This document shows, one piece after another, positions 18,291 through 26,848 of a DNA stretch of 64,000 nt. The position numbers and the translations under genes are program-made. Position 1 is the stretch's first letter; every line of letters starts with the position of its first letter. A model generated the notes under the pieces. The model ran no database searches and was not told the DNA's origin. It was given only the letters and a program-made list of their open reading frames with translations. This DNA comes from Anaerolineales bacterium (GTDB lineage: Bacteria > Chloroflexota > Anaerolineae > Anaerolineales > UBA4823): the NCBI GenBank assembly GCA_003105035.1, contig PQAL01000024.1, positions 62,001 to 126,000 on the forward strand, given 5' to 3'.

Positions 18291-18701
18291 ATGGAATTAT
18301 TTGGTATTGGACCTCTCGAGTTATTTTTTATCTTGGTCATTGCACTGATTGTGCTTGGACCTAAAGACATGGCCAAAGCAGGCAGAACTTTGGGCCGATT
18401 CATGCGTAAGATCGTGACGTCTCAGGAATGGCGCACGGTGCAAAAAGCCTCTCGTGAGTTTAAGAACCTGCCCAATCGATTGATGCGCGAAGCCAGCCTG
18501 GAAGACCTTTCCAAGGATATGGGTGAGATCAACAAAATTGGTGGGCAATTGAATACCGAAATCAAACAGGTGCAAAGCGATTTTTCATCTTGGACAACTC
18601 CGCCACAACAGGCGAACGGTGAAGAAATGGTGCAGGAACCGCCTTCGCCTGCTCCTGAAGAAATCACCACAGATTCAAAGACGACCGATCTCCAAGTTTA
18701 A
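18291..18701 (+). CDS. tatA: Twin-arginine translocase TatA/TatB-type subunit
   Basis: Single-span membrane protein of 136 residues. The N-terminal helix (ELFGIGPLELFFILVIALIVLGP) leads into an amphipathic helix starting KDMAKAGRTLGRFMRK. The remainder is polar with Pro and Glu near the end. The length and the GPKDMAKAGRTLG segment are closer to TatB than to short TatA, so it may act as either, and I give the name with that caution. tatC starts three bases after the stop. Together they export folded proteins, including cofactor-containing enzymes. Confidence 0.9.
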   Translation: MELFGIGPLELFFILVIALIVLGPKDMAKAGRTLGRFMRKIVTSQEWRTVQKASREFKNLPNRLMREASLEDLSKDMGEINKIGGQLNTEIKQVQSDFSSWTTPPQQANGEEMVQEPPSPAPEEITTDSKTTDLQV

Positions 18702-18704
18702 GCC

Positions 18705-19616
18705 ATGCGAAAGCTCTTGCGTTCTCTATGGAAATTCATCACCGCACCATTTCGGTTCATCGCCTGGGTGATTAATCAGATATCTTCCAGGATAAGCACT
18801 AGCACAAAGAAAATCCGAGCCTACTTCAAGGAAGAAGAGTCCGATGATGCTCCGCTTGGAGAAACGCTGTCGACTACGATTGAGAATCCGGCGGCGTTAC
18901 TGCCTCACCTAAATGCATTGCGTAAACACCTGCTTCGAGCAGTTCTGGCGGTTGTAATCACAACCGCGCTCTCATTTATCTTCGTCCAACCAATTTTAGG
19001 CTTTCTCGCTGCTCCAATGGAGGGTGGCATTGAAGAGCTGGTTGCCATCGATGTAACCGAGAATATCGGTACAGTCATGCGTGTCACCCTGCTGAGCGGC
19101 TTCACACTGGCTTTACCCTATATCATTTTTGAGCTGTGGTTGTTCGTTGCCCCAGCCTTATCCGTCAAATCAAGAGTGAAAGGACTGATCGCCATCCCAG
19201 CAGCAATTGTCCTTTTCGTGGGCGGTATGTCATTTGCGTTTTTTGTAATGCTACCTACCGCATTACCCTTCCTGTTTAACTTCATGGGATTAACCACCCA
19301 GCCTCGACCATCTTCGTACTATAATTTTGTTACAACGATCATGTTTTGGATCGGGGTGACCTTCGAGTTTCCGTTGGCGATCTATTTGCTGGCGAGCCTG
19401 GGTTTTATTAAGGCGAAAACCCTGGTAACACAATGGAGGTTGGCAATCGTCATTATTGCAGTGCTGGCAGCAGCGATTACCCCTACAGTAGACCCAGTCA
19501 ATATGGGGTTGGTGATGGCCCCCATGATCGTCCTCTATTTCTTCAGCATCTTTTTAGCCCATTTAGCTCAGCGGAACCGTGAAACCAAGCAAAAGGAGGC
19601 ACTGGAAAACATATAA
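18705..19616 (+). CDS. tatC: Twin-arginine translocase subunit TatC
   Basis: Polytopic core of the Tat export system, 303 residues. An N-terminal extension of about 65 residues, basic then acidic, precedes the usual start of the family fold (HLNALRKHLLRAV). Six hydrophobic segments follow. The extension contains its own hydrophobic stretch (FRFIAWVINQI), which is probably amphipathic. Conserved family features include the glutamate in the segment FELWLFVAPAL and a glutamate after helix four (VTFEFPLAIYLL). It forms an operon with nusB and tatA. Confidence 0.95.
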   Translation: MRKLLRSLWKFITAPFRFIAWVINQISSRISTSTKKIRAYFKEEESDDAPLGETLSTTIENPAALLPHLNALRKHLLRAVLAVVITTALSFIFVQPILGFLAAPMEGGIEELVAIDVTENIGTVMRVTLLSGFTLALPYIIFELWLFVAPALSVKSRVKGLIAIPAAIVLFVGGMSFAFFVMLPTALPFLFNFMGLTTQPRPSSYYNFVTTIMFWIGVTFEFPLAIYLLASLGFIKAKTLVTQWRLAIVIIAVLAAAITPTVDPVNMGLVMAPMIVLYFFSIFLAHLAQRNRETKQKEALENI

Positions 19617-19683
19617 CCAGGCGAAGCATTTGATCAATAACACATCTGAATAATCAATACCGGACCAATTCAAGGAGGTATCC

Positions 19684-20835
19684 ATGCATGAACGTGTAGC
19701 CATTGTGGGAGTAGGCTGTACAGGTTACCGACCTACCACACCCGAACAGTCGTATAAGGAAATGATTTATGAAGCGGCCATGCGTGCCTATAATGATGCT
19801 GGAGTGGACCCTCGGCGCGATGTTGACAGTTTTGTCACCGTCGCAGAGGATTTTCACGAAGGAACCAGTATCTTTGACGAATACACTCCTGATCAAATCG
19901 GGGGCGCACTCAAGTCAGTGCATACCATCACGGGGGACGGCTTACATGGCATTGCCACAGCGTACATGCTGATCCGCACAGGACAATTTGATATCGTAGC
20001 CGTAGAAGGGCACAGCAAGGCTTCCAACATTAAAACACTATCTCAAATTACTGCCTATGCGCAAGACCCTATTTTAAATCGTCCTTTAAAACTCAACAGC
20101 CATTTCATTGCCGGCCTTGAGATGAACCGCTACCTATTCGAGACCGATACTGCTCTGGAAGCTTGCGCAGCAGTTGTGGTCAAGAACAAGCTCAACGCCC
20201 TGAAGAACCCCCTGGCACCCTATGGGGCTAGCCTGACCCTGAATGATGTGCTCGGTGGACCCGTGCTTTCATGGCCGCTGGGGATTCATGAAGCAGCAGA
20301 GCACGCCGATGGAGCCATCGTGATGGTGCTTGCTTCCGAAGAAAAAGCGGAAGCACTGTCGGAAAAACCGATCTGGATCCTGGGAGCTGGTTGGAACAAC
20401 GACTCGCCCTCCCTGGAATACCGCGAGTGGGGCCGGGCATCGTATATCGAAGGTGCAGCTGCGATGGCATACCGCCAGGCTGGCATCAACAATCCGCTTG
20501 AAGCCATTGATATCGCCGAGGTGGATGACATCTACGCGTATAAAGAGCTGCAAGCCCTGGAAGCATTGGGTTTCTGCAGTGACGGTGAAGCAGGGACAAT
20601 GACCCTCGAAGGGTACACCAGCCCAGAGAGTGGCTTACCGGTTAATGTATCGGGAGGTAGCCTGGGCATGGGCAATCTTCTGGAGGCTACCGGCCTGGCA
20701 CGCGCTCTTGAAGTCGTTCTCCAATTGCGTGGGGAAGCCGGTTCACACCAGGTTGAAGACGTAAACGTTGGGCTGGCACAATCGTGGCGTGGCGTGCCGA
20801 CCACCAGCGGCGCAGTCTTGATCCTCACCAACTAG
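19684..20835 (+). CDS. Thiolase-fold protein without canonical catalytic residues (A)
   Basis: 383-residue member of the thiolase superfamily, closest in style to the lipid-transfer/SCPx thiolases that pair with DUF35 proteins. The nucleophile region reads TITGDGLHGIATAY where active thiolases have a Cys in CASG. The C-terminal GHPxGATG loop reads GNLLEATG, so the catalytic His is Asn. It is therefore unlikely to do normal Claisen chemistry. Aldolases of the Ltp2 type also lack the cysteine. A strong AAGGAGG site precedes the ATG. It starts a four-gene unit with a second thiolase-like gene and two DUF35 genes. The substrate is unknown. Confidence 0.85.
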   Translation: MHERVAIVGVGCTGYRPTTPEQSYKEMIYEAAMRAYNDAGVDPRRDVDSFVTVAEDFHEGTSIFDEYTPDQIGGALKSVHTITGDGLHGIATAYMLIRTGQFDIVAVEGHSKASNIKTLSQITAYAQDPILNRPLKLNSHFIAGLEMNRYLFETDTALEACAAVVVKNKLNALKNPLAPYGASLTLNDVLGGPVLSWPLGIHEAAEHADGAIVMVLASEEKAEALSEKPIWILGAGWNNDSPSLEYREWGRASYIEGAAAMAYRQAGINNPLEAIDIAEVDDIYAYKELQALEALGFCSDGEAGTMTLEGYTSPESGLPVNVSGGSLGMGNLLEATGLARALEVVLQLRGEAGSHQVEDVNVGLAQSWRGVPTTSGAVLILTN

Positions 20836-20848
20836 AAAGGATGCTGAC

Positions 20849-22015
20849 ATGGGAATGAGAAAAGTAGCCGTTGTTGGTGCTGGTATGACAAAATTTATGC
20901 GGCGTGCCCAGGAAACGCCGAAAGAGCTTACCTGGGAAGCCACCCATATGGCGCTCGAGTCGTGTGAGATGACCATGGACGATATCGAAGGAGTGTGCTT
21001 CGGCACAGCCCCAGATGCGTTCGACGGAGTTCACCTCAATGGAGAGTACGTCTCTGACGCTGCTGGGGGATGGGGAAAGCCCTACATGCGTTCCTACGTA
21101 GGAGGTGGGACGGGTGTGTTTGTGCCCATCCAGGGTTGGTACCATGTTGCTTCCGGCCTGTTTGATGTGGTGATGGTGGTTGCGGAAGAGAAGATGTCTT
21201 CCTACTATCCACACGCGCAGGCTGCTTTCTTGACGATTTTCGACCATACCACAGAACGACCGCTGAAGCCTAACCTGCTGTGGATTTTCGCCCTGGAGAT
21301 GAACCGCTACATGACCACCTACGGTATTTCCAAAGCGGATATCGCCCAGGTAGCGGTTCAGCATAAACGGAATGCTGCTGACCACCCTTGCGCCTTGCTG
21401 GGGGATGCAAATATTACCTTGAAGGACATCCTCGACTCGGAGGTGCTGGCCTGGCCAGTTCAGCGCTTCGATGTGAGCCCGGTCTCGGATGGAGCGGTGG
21501 CAGTCATCCTGGCTGCAGAGCACATCGCCAAACGAATTACGGATAAGCCGGTGTGGATCGAAGGGGTTGGCTGGCACCTGGATACATCGTATTGGACCAA
21601 CCGTGACCTGGCCTACCCGCGCTATGTGGAATATGCAGCGCGCATGGCTTACGACATGGCTGGAATCAAAGAGCCACGCAAGGAAATCAATATAGTTGAG
21701 CCTTACGACCCATTCGATTATAAAGCCCTGCACCATCTGGAAGGTCTCCAGCTGGCAGACCGGGGCCAGGCAGCCCAGTTATACACCGATGGGATCGCTG
21801 CCCGGACGGGCAACATGCCGGTCTGCCCATCGGGCGGGTTATTGGGTGTGGGTAACCCGATTGCAGCCGCAGGACTGATGAAGATTGCCGAGCTATTTTG
21901 GCAGCTACGCGGTGAGGCGGGTGCCAGGCAGGTACCCGGATCGCCAAAGCGCGGTCTAGCTCAGGCCTGGGGCGATCTAATGCAAGTCGGCACCGTAGTC
22001 ATCATGGGTCGATGA
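20849..22015 (+). CDS. Thiolase-fold protein without canonical catalytic residues (B)
   Basis: 388-residue thiolase-superfamily paralogue of the preceding gene, sharing the EMNRY segment in mid-protein and the ending LRGEAGxxQV. The nucleophile region reads RSYVGGGTGVFV, with no cysteine. The loop near the end reads CPSGGLLGVGNPIAAAG, with Asn in place of the catalytic His. It begins 13 bases after gene A and is followed by two DUF35 genes, so A and B probably form a hetero-oligomer or separate pairs with those partners. The reaction may be an aldol cleavage or an acyl-binding scaffold role; the sequence does not decide. Confidence 0.85.
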   Translation: MGMRKVAVVGAGMTKFMRRAQETPKELTWEATHMALESCEMTMDDIEGVCFGTAPDAFDGVHLNGEYVSDAAGGWGKPYMRSYVGGGTGVFVPIQGWYHVASGLFDVVMVVAEEKMSSYYPHAQAAFLTIFDHTTERPLKPNLLWIFALEMNRYMTTYGISKADIAQVAVQHKRNAADHPCALLGDANITLKDILDSEVLAWPVQRFDVSPVSDGAVAVILAAEHIAKRITDKPVWIEGVGWHLDTSYWTNRDLAYPRYVEYAARMAYDMAGIKEPRKEINIVEPYDPFDYKALHHLEGLQLADRGQAAQLYTDGIAARTGNMPVCPSGGLLGVGNPIAAAGLMKIAELFWQLRGEAGARQVPGSPKRGLAQAWGDLMQVGTVVIMGR

Positions 22016-22025
22016 GGAGGCAAGC

Positions 22026-22541
22026 ATGACTGCAAAAATCAAGGAATTTCCAGGAATTTCATTAAGTGAACAGGATTTCGAAGACGGGAAGATCCTATAC
22101 AACTTTGATAAACTAAATGGCATCTTCGCCTGGGATACTGGGGTTGGGATTGGTACATATTTGGCGTCACTCAAGCAAGGCGTGATCCTGGGGAGCCATT
22201 GCCCAAGCTGCCGAAAAATTGTGGTGCCGCCCCGAACCATCTGCGAATGGTGCTACCGGCCCATGGATGAGTACATACCTCTTAAAGACACAGGCACGGT
22301 GAATACTTTCTCCCTATGCCACATCACCTGGGACATGAAACGTATCAAGGACCCGGAGATCCCAGCGGTGATCGAAATCGATGGGGCATCACCATTGCAC
22401 GGGATCATGCATATGCTGGGTGAAGTGGACCCCCAGGAAGTAAAGATCGGCATGCGTGTCAAGGCCGTCTGGAAGCCTCCCCGGGATAGGGTTGGCTCGA
22501 TCAACGATATCCTGTACTTCAAGCCCATCAAGGAGGGATGA
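22026..22541 (+). CDS. DUF35 zinc-ribbon/OB-fold protein (1)
   Basis: 171-residue DUF35 (ChsH2-like) protein. After about 55 residues a rubredoxin-like zinc ribbon is formed by CPSC and CEWC. An OB-fold follows with GTVNTFSL and the ending VGSINDILYFKP. In other systems such proteins bind thiolase-fold partners and form part of the CoA-substrate channel (known for ChsH2-Ltp2, BbsA-BbsB and archaeal HMG-CoA synthesis complexes). It starts ten bases after thiolase-like gene B, behind GAGGAGG, and overlaps signals with the next DUF35 gene. Confidence 0.9.
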   Translation: MTAKIKEFPGISLSEQDFEDGKILYNFDKLNGIFAWDTGVGIGTYLASLKQGVILGSHCPSCRKIVVPPRTICEWCYRPMDEYIPLKDTGTVNTFSLCHITWDMKRIKDPEIPAVIEIDGASPLHGIMHMLGEVDPQEVKIGMRVKAVWKPPRDRVGSINDILYFKPIKEG

Positions 22542-22543
22542 AT

Positions 22544-23005
22544 ATGACTCTCTTACACCGAGGTCCAAATGCGCCTGCGGCATGGAATGGTGAGCTGCCG
22601 GTGGTCAACCGTTATACCTACGGCCTGGCTGGCGAGAAGTTCTTCCGTGCTATAAAGGAAGAGGGTAGCATCCTGGGTACCTACTGCCCAAACTGCGATA
22701 TCACCTATGTACCCGGAACGATCTATTGTGAACGCTGCCTGGGTAAATTAGATGAGTGGGTGGATGTAGGCACGATTGGAGATGTAGTAACCTTTACCTT
22801 GTTGAATATTAGCCTGGATGGGACACCACTGGATAAGCCAGAGATCATCGCGTTCATCCGCCTGGGAGATGGAGGGCTGATCCACCGCCTGGTCGGGATC
22901 GATCCAGAACAAGTTGAGATCGGATTGATGGTCGAAGCAGTGTTCAAACCAAAGTCGAAACGAACCGGCTCAATCGAGGACATTCGCTTTTTCAAGCCGG
23001 CATAA
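22544..23005 (+). CDS. DUF35 zinc-ribbon/OB-fold protein (2)
   Basis: 153-residue paralogue of the preceding gene, with zinc ribbon CPNC and CERC, then the OB-fold with VVTFTLLNISLDGTPL and the ending TGSIEDIRFFKP. The ATG at 22544 sits eight bases after AAGGAGGG. An ATG at 22538 overlaps the previous stop but is too close to the ribosome site. It is the last gene of the four-gene unit and is followed by a long stem-loop. Two DUF35 genes for two thiolase-like genes suggest matched pairs. Confidence 0.9.
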   Translation: MTLLHRGPNAPAAWNGELPVVNRYTYGLAGEKFFRAIKEEGSILGTYCPNCDITYVPGTIYCERCLGKLDEWVDVGTIGDVVTFTLLNISLDGTPLDKPEIIAFIRLGDGGLIHRLVGIDPEQVEIGLMVEAVFKPKSKRTGSIEDIRFFKPA

Positions 23006-23025
23006 ATCCGGTTTACGAAACCAAC

Positions 23026-23088
23026 AAAAACTCCTGCGAAAACTTGAGGCAAGCCGGATTGCCCTGGAGGTATCCCGCAGGAGTTTTT
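23026..23088 (+). terminator. Branched terminator after the thiolase/DUF35 unit
   Basis: A perfect 13-bp stem (23026-23038 with 23076-23088, aaaaactcctgcg / cgcaggagttttt) encloses 37 bases that hold a second small stem, GGCAA / TTGCC. The T-run at the end fits rho-independent termination, though the loop is unusually long. Confidence 0.7.
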
Positions 23089-23191
23089 TAATTTCATCCT
23101 GGAAGAATGTCACTCAAATGATAAAATTCAAGAGATCTTCACTCCTGCGAATGATCAACCAGGCTTAAGCGTTAATTCTATAGACACATCC

Positions 23192-25684
23192 ATGCCTAAA
23201 TCCATCACAAAAACACTCTGGAATTTTTTCGGGCTTGTTCTGGTATTCAGCCTGCTAGCAGGATGCAATTTTCCAGGGCTGAGTAGCATCACCTCAGACG
23301 AATCTCAGACCTCAAATGGTTCAGAAATCCAGCCATCCGAGGTAACATTCACTGCCAGCCTCCCGCAGCCCCTCCAGGCAGGTGATTCTGTCTATCTTAA
23401 TGTGCTGGATGAGGTGACCGGTCTGTCATTCAATCCGCAAAAATACATCATGCAGGCTGACAGCTCGCTGAGCTATTCTGTCACCTTACCATTGACCGTA
23501 GGCAGGGTGATCAAGTACCGCTACAGCCGGGAGGGGGTAACAAGCGTTAACGAACACCTGTATAACGACCGTCCAGTACGCTACAGGCTGTATAACGTAC
23601 AAGGTCCAGGATCGGTACAGGATGTAATCAGCCGGTGGACTGACACGGAGACCACGGGACCCAGCGGGAGAATCATGGGCAAGGTGCAGGATTTGACCAC
23701 GGGAAAAGGCATTGGCAACATCCTGGTGACAGCGGGAGGAGAACAGTCCTTCTCCCTGGCAGACGGATCCTTCTTGCTGGAAGGTCTACCACCAGGCACA
23801 CATACGCTGGTTTTCTATGCGCTCGATGGTGCCTACCAAATCTTCCAACAAGGGGCTGTGGTCGCTGCCGATTCGACCACACCGGTGGTAATCCACTTGA
23901 GGCCAACCAAGCTGGTGACGGTAATCTTCACTGTCAGGGTACCTGCGAATACACCACCAGGAGCCAACATCCGCCTGGCGGGGAATCTCACCCAGATGGG
24001 AAACACCTTTGCTGACCTTTCAGGCGGAGTGAGCACCTTAGCGTCACGCATGCCGAATCTCGGAAAGCTGGCGGATGGCCGTTATATGCTCACACTTTTT
24101 CTACCAAGTGATACGTATATAGAATACAAGTACACACTTGGCGATGGCTTATGGAGCAGCGAAAGGACTACAGGAGGGGAATTCAAGCTGCGCACATTGA
24201 ATGTACCAGGTTCAGAGCTACAACAGGATGATGTCATTGACACCTGGTTGGCCCCCGGAGGGCGACCTATCCAATTCAATGTTGGAGTGCCTGCCAATAC
24301 GCCGGAAAGTGAATCGGTCTCAATCCAATTCAATCCGGGCTTCGGCTGGCTTGAGCCACTCACTATGCAGCCGGTAATTGGTACACAAGGGCCTCCTGAG
24401 TGGCAATTTACCCTGATGGGTCCTTTCAACAACCAGACTTCTCTTCATTACCGCTATTGTCGCCAGGAGCAATGTGATGCCGCTGACGATTCCTCCACGA
24501 TGGGACCCAACGCCATTGGCCGGGAGATAAATCCCAAGACGAATCCGGGCATGATTAAAGATAGTGTAACGAGCTGGGCCTGGTTGAGCGATTCCTACCA
24601 GCAAGCAGAAGTGCCAGGACTGCAGGTAACGGCCAGGGGAGGAGATTTTGTGGCTGGCCTGGCTTTTCAGCCCATGTTCCATCCTTCCTACAACCCGCTT
24701 TTGGGCAGTTCGATCAAGGATACACAAGTGTCAGGCGTAAACTGGCTCGTCTTGCGCCCGACCTGGACATTCACCAACAACACTCCACCCATCCTTGAAC
24801 CCCTGCCATCCCATGACATGCTGCAGCCTGAGCTGGTTATGGCGATCAACGAAGCACATACAGCTAACCTGCATGTAGCCTTGTTTCCACAGGCGAACTT
24901 CCCTGCTGGTTATAACCAGTGGTGGCTGGATTCTGCCCGGGATTATCCCTGGTGGGTATCCTTCTTTGAGAGATATTCAAGCTTTGTACTGCACCATGCC
25001 GCAGTGGCAGAGGCAAGTGGAGCATCGGGGCTGATCCTGGGTGGCGACTGGCTCAACCCTGCCATTCCGGGGGGATTGGTACCAGATGGATCATCCAGCA
25101 ACGTACCGCAGGACATCGAAATCCGTTGGAGAGAACTGGTTCAAAACGTACGGGCAACTTTTACCGGCAAGCTGGCATGGGTAGTCTCTTATCCTGATGG
25201 AGTCATAAATCCTCCACCATTCCTGGATGCTTTTGACCAGGTATACATACTTTGGTCAGCCCCTCTGGCGACGCAACCAGGTACACCAATCGAGCAAATG
25301 CAAGCCCAGGCAGGCACACTACTTGACGAGCAAATTTTGCCCTTCCAGCAAATCATTGGGAAGCCGGTGATCCTGGCCATCTCGTACCCATCGATCGACC
25401 AGGCAGCCACCGGTTGTATCGCACTATCTGATGGTGGTTGCTTGAGCTACGAATTGCTGGCCCAGCCCAACCCTGATATAAGCGCAGTAGGCTTGAATTT
25501 ACAAGAGCAGGCCAGGGTATACAATGCGATGCTGGGAGCGATCAACGAACGCAGCTGGATCGCAGGTTTTGTGGCAATGGGATATTATCCCCCGGCGCTG
25601 TTGCAGGACAAATCCACTTCGATCCACGGAAAACCAGCCAGCGGGGTGCTTTTATACTGGTCGCAAGGCTTCCTGGGGAAATAA
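23192..25684 (+). CDS. Multidomain lipoprotein, CBM-like modules plus GH113-like domain
   Basis: 830-residue predicted lipoprotein: a hydrophobic signal ends at LLAGC (Cys about 25). Three beta-rich modules of about 110 residues resemble starch-binding CBM20 folds, at roughly residues 50-150, 245-355 and 360-470. Each ends in a similar V-x-x-W segment (DVISRW, DVIDTW, SVTSW). A carboxypeptidase-regulatory-like beta sandwich lies at about 155-240. The last 350 residues look like a TIM barrel of the GH113 style, with WRELVQNVRATF and the closing HGKPASGVLLYW. I cannot place the catalytic glutamates, so activity is uncertain. It stands alone between two terminators. No Shine-Dalgarno is seen. 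Confidence 0.7.
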   Translation: MPKSITKTLWNFFGLVLVFSLLAGCNFPGLSSITSDESQTSNGSEIQPSEVTFTASLPQPLQAGDSVYLNVLDEVTGLSFNPQKYIMQADSSLSYSVTLPLTVGRVIKYRYSREGVTSVNEHLYNDRPVRYRLYNVQGPGSVQDVISRWTDTETTGPSGRIMGKVQDLTTGKGIGNILVTAGGEQSFSLADGSFLLEGLPPGTHTLVFYALDGAYQIFQQGAVVAADSTTPVVIHLRPTKLVTVIFTVRVPANTPPGANIRLAGNLTQMGNTFADLSGGVSTLASRMPNLGKLADGRYMLTLFLPSDTYIEYKYTLGDGLWSSERTTGGEFKLRTLNVPGSELQQDDVIDTWLAPGGRPIQFNVGVPANTPESESVSIQFNPGFGWLEPLTMQPVIGTQGPPEWQFTLMGPFNNQTSLHYRYCRQEQCDAADDSSTMGPNAIGREINPKTNPGMIKDSVTSWAWLSDSYQQAEVPGLQVTARGGDFVAGLAFQPMFHPSYNPLLGSSIKDTQVSGVNWLVLRPTWTFTNNTPPILEPLPSHDMLQPELVMAINEAHTANLHVALFPQANFPAGYNQWWLDSARDYPWWVSFFERYSSFVLHHAAVAEASGASGLILGGDWLNPAIPGGLVPDGSSSNVPQDIEIRWRELVQNVRATFTGKLAWVVSYPDGVINPPPFLDAFDQVYILWSAPLATQPGTPIEQMQAQAGTLLDEQILPFQQIIGKPVILAISYPSIDQAATGCIALSDGGCLSYELLAQPNPDISAVGLNLQEQARVYNAMLGAINERSWIAGFVAMGYYPPALLQDKSTSIHGKPASGVLLYWSQGFLGK

Positions 25685-25730
25685 AACCCTCATATTCACA
25701 AACAATTAAGTGAAAATTTATTTAACTATA

Positions 25731-25767
25731 AAATGAGACGCCGAATAAGGCGCCTCATTTTTTTGTA
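25731..25767 (+). terminator. Bidirectional rho-independent terminator
   Basis: A 12-bp stem with one G-T pair (25731-25742 with 25749-25760) has a six-base loop and a run of T on the plus side and A on the other. It separates the lipoprotein gene from korB, which converges on it. Confidence 0.85.
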
Positions 25768-25795
25768 TAAGTGAACAAAACGGTGTGGAAAGTGG

Positions 25796-26842
25796 TTAGA
25801 ACATCAATGCGTTCAGCTTTTCCATCGTCTCTCGTGCAGGGCGAAGGCGCTCTTCCGGTAGGCGGTTGAGCGGCTCAGCCGGCAGGTTGTAAAGCTCAAT
25901 TAGGGTTGGCTGGGTTTCATCAATATAGATGAGGCCAGTGATCAGGCAGCAGTCTTTGTTTGATTCCTCGAGCACGCGCATGGCTTCCGCACGATTTGTG
26001 GGGTCATAATCACGCTCAAGCTTCTTTAATAAGATCGTCGAGCCATCGTGCATGGTCACTTCTTTAAGCTGACCATCTTCATAATCGACCATGATCTCTT
26101 CTGCAGGTGGCACATACGATAAGTCATGAAGAGCTACCTCGTGCTCCTTACCCCAGGAGTAAGAATGCACAGCAGTATCCTGGTTATTAAAGGTGACACA
26201 TGGGCTAATGATATCCAATATGGCGATACCCTTATGGCTGAGTGCAGCCTTGATCAGCTCCTTGACCTGCTTCGGATCGCCGGCGAAGGAGCGGGCTACG
26301 AAGGTAGCATGACCTACCAATGCTTCCCAGGCAATGTCCACAGGAAGGTAGGGATTGGTGCCTTGCTTCTTTAGCTCCAGGCCTTCATCAGCTGTGGCGG
26401 AGAACTGGCCTTTGGTGAGTCCGTACACGCCGTTGTTCTCAACAATGTAAACCATGGGGACATTCCGGCGGACGATGTGCTTGAATTGGCCCATACCGAT
26501 GCTGGCAGTGTCGCCGTCACCGCTAACGCCAATACCATGCAGTGAGATATCACCAAACAAGGCACCCGTGGCCAGGGAAGGCATACGCCCGTGCAGCCCG
26601 TTGAAACCGAATGACCGGTTCAGGAAATAAAATGGGCTCTTGCTCGAGCAGCCAATTCCACTAAATTTGACTATTTTTTCAGGAACGATATTCATTTCAT
26701 AACAAGCCGCGATGATCTGGCTTGAAATGGAGTTATGCCCGCAACCCTGGCATAACGAGCTGGGGTTGCCTCGATAATCGTTCTTGGTCAGGCCAACCTG
26801 GTTCACCTGGCCACGTGCTAATTGGGTTGTTTGATCTGTCAT
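25796..26842 (-). CDS. korB: 2-oxoacid:ferredoxin oxidoreductase, beta subunit
   Basis: Thiamine-pyrophosphate-binding beta subunit of 348 residues. It has the CQGCGH motif and GIGCSS, cysteines expected to bind a 4Fe-4S cluster. The TPP site reads GDGD...ENNGVYGLTKGQ. It works with the alpha-gamma subunit KorA encoded six bases upstream on the same strand. The complex decarboxylates a 2-oxoacid (2-oxoglutarate or a related acid) to acyl-CoA and reduces ferredoxin. The two-subunit form matches the KorAB class rather than four-subunit POR. The exact 2-oxoacid cannot be read from the sequence. Confidence 0.92.
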   Translation of the reverse strand: MTDQTTQLARGQVNQVGLTKNDYRGNPSSLCQGCGHNSISSQIIAACYEMNIVPEKIVKFSGIGCSSKSPFYFLNRSFGFNGLHGRMPSLATGALFGDISLHGIGVSGDGDTASIGMGQFKHIVRRNVPMVYIVENNGVYGLTKGQFSATADEGLELKKQGTNPYLPVDIAWEALVGHATFVARSFAGDPKQVKELIKAALSHKGIAILDIISPCVTFNNQDTAVHSYSWGKEHEVALHDLSYVPPAEEIMVDYEDGQLKEVTMHDGSTILLKKLERDYDPTNRAEAMRVLEESNKDCCLITGLIYIDETQPTLIELYNLPAEPLNRLPEERLRPARETMEKLNALMF

Positions 26843-26848
26843 AGTTTC

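Noticed and set aside
20160-20175. Cysteine in ALEACAAVV of thiolase-like protein A as the nucleophile
   Set aside because: It lies in the mid-protein segment before the NA-x-NP block, not in the loop that holds the thiolase nucleophile.
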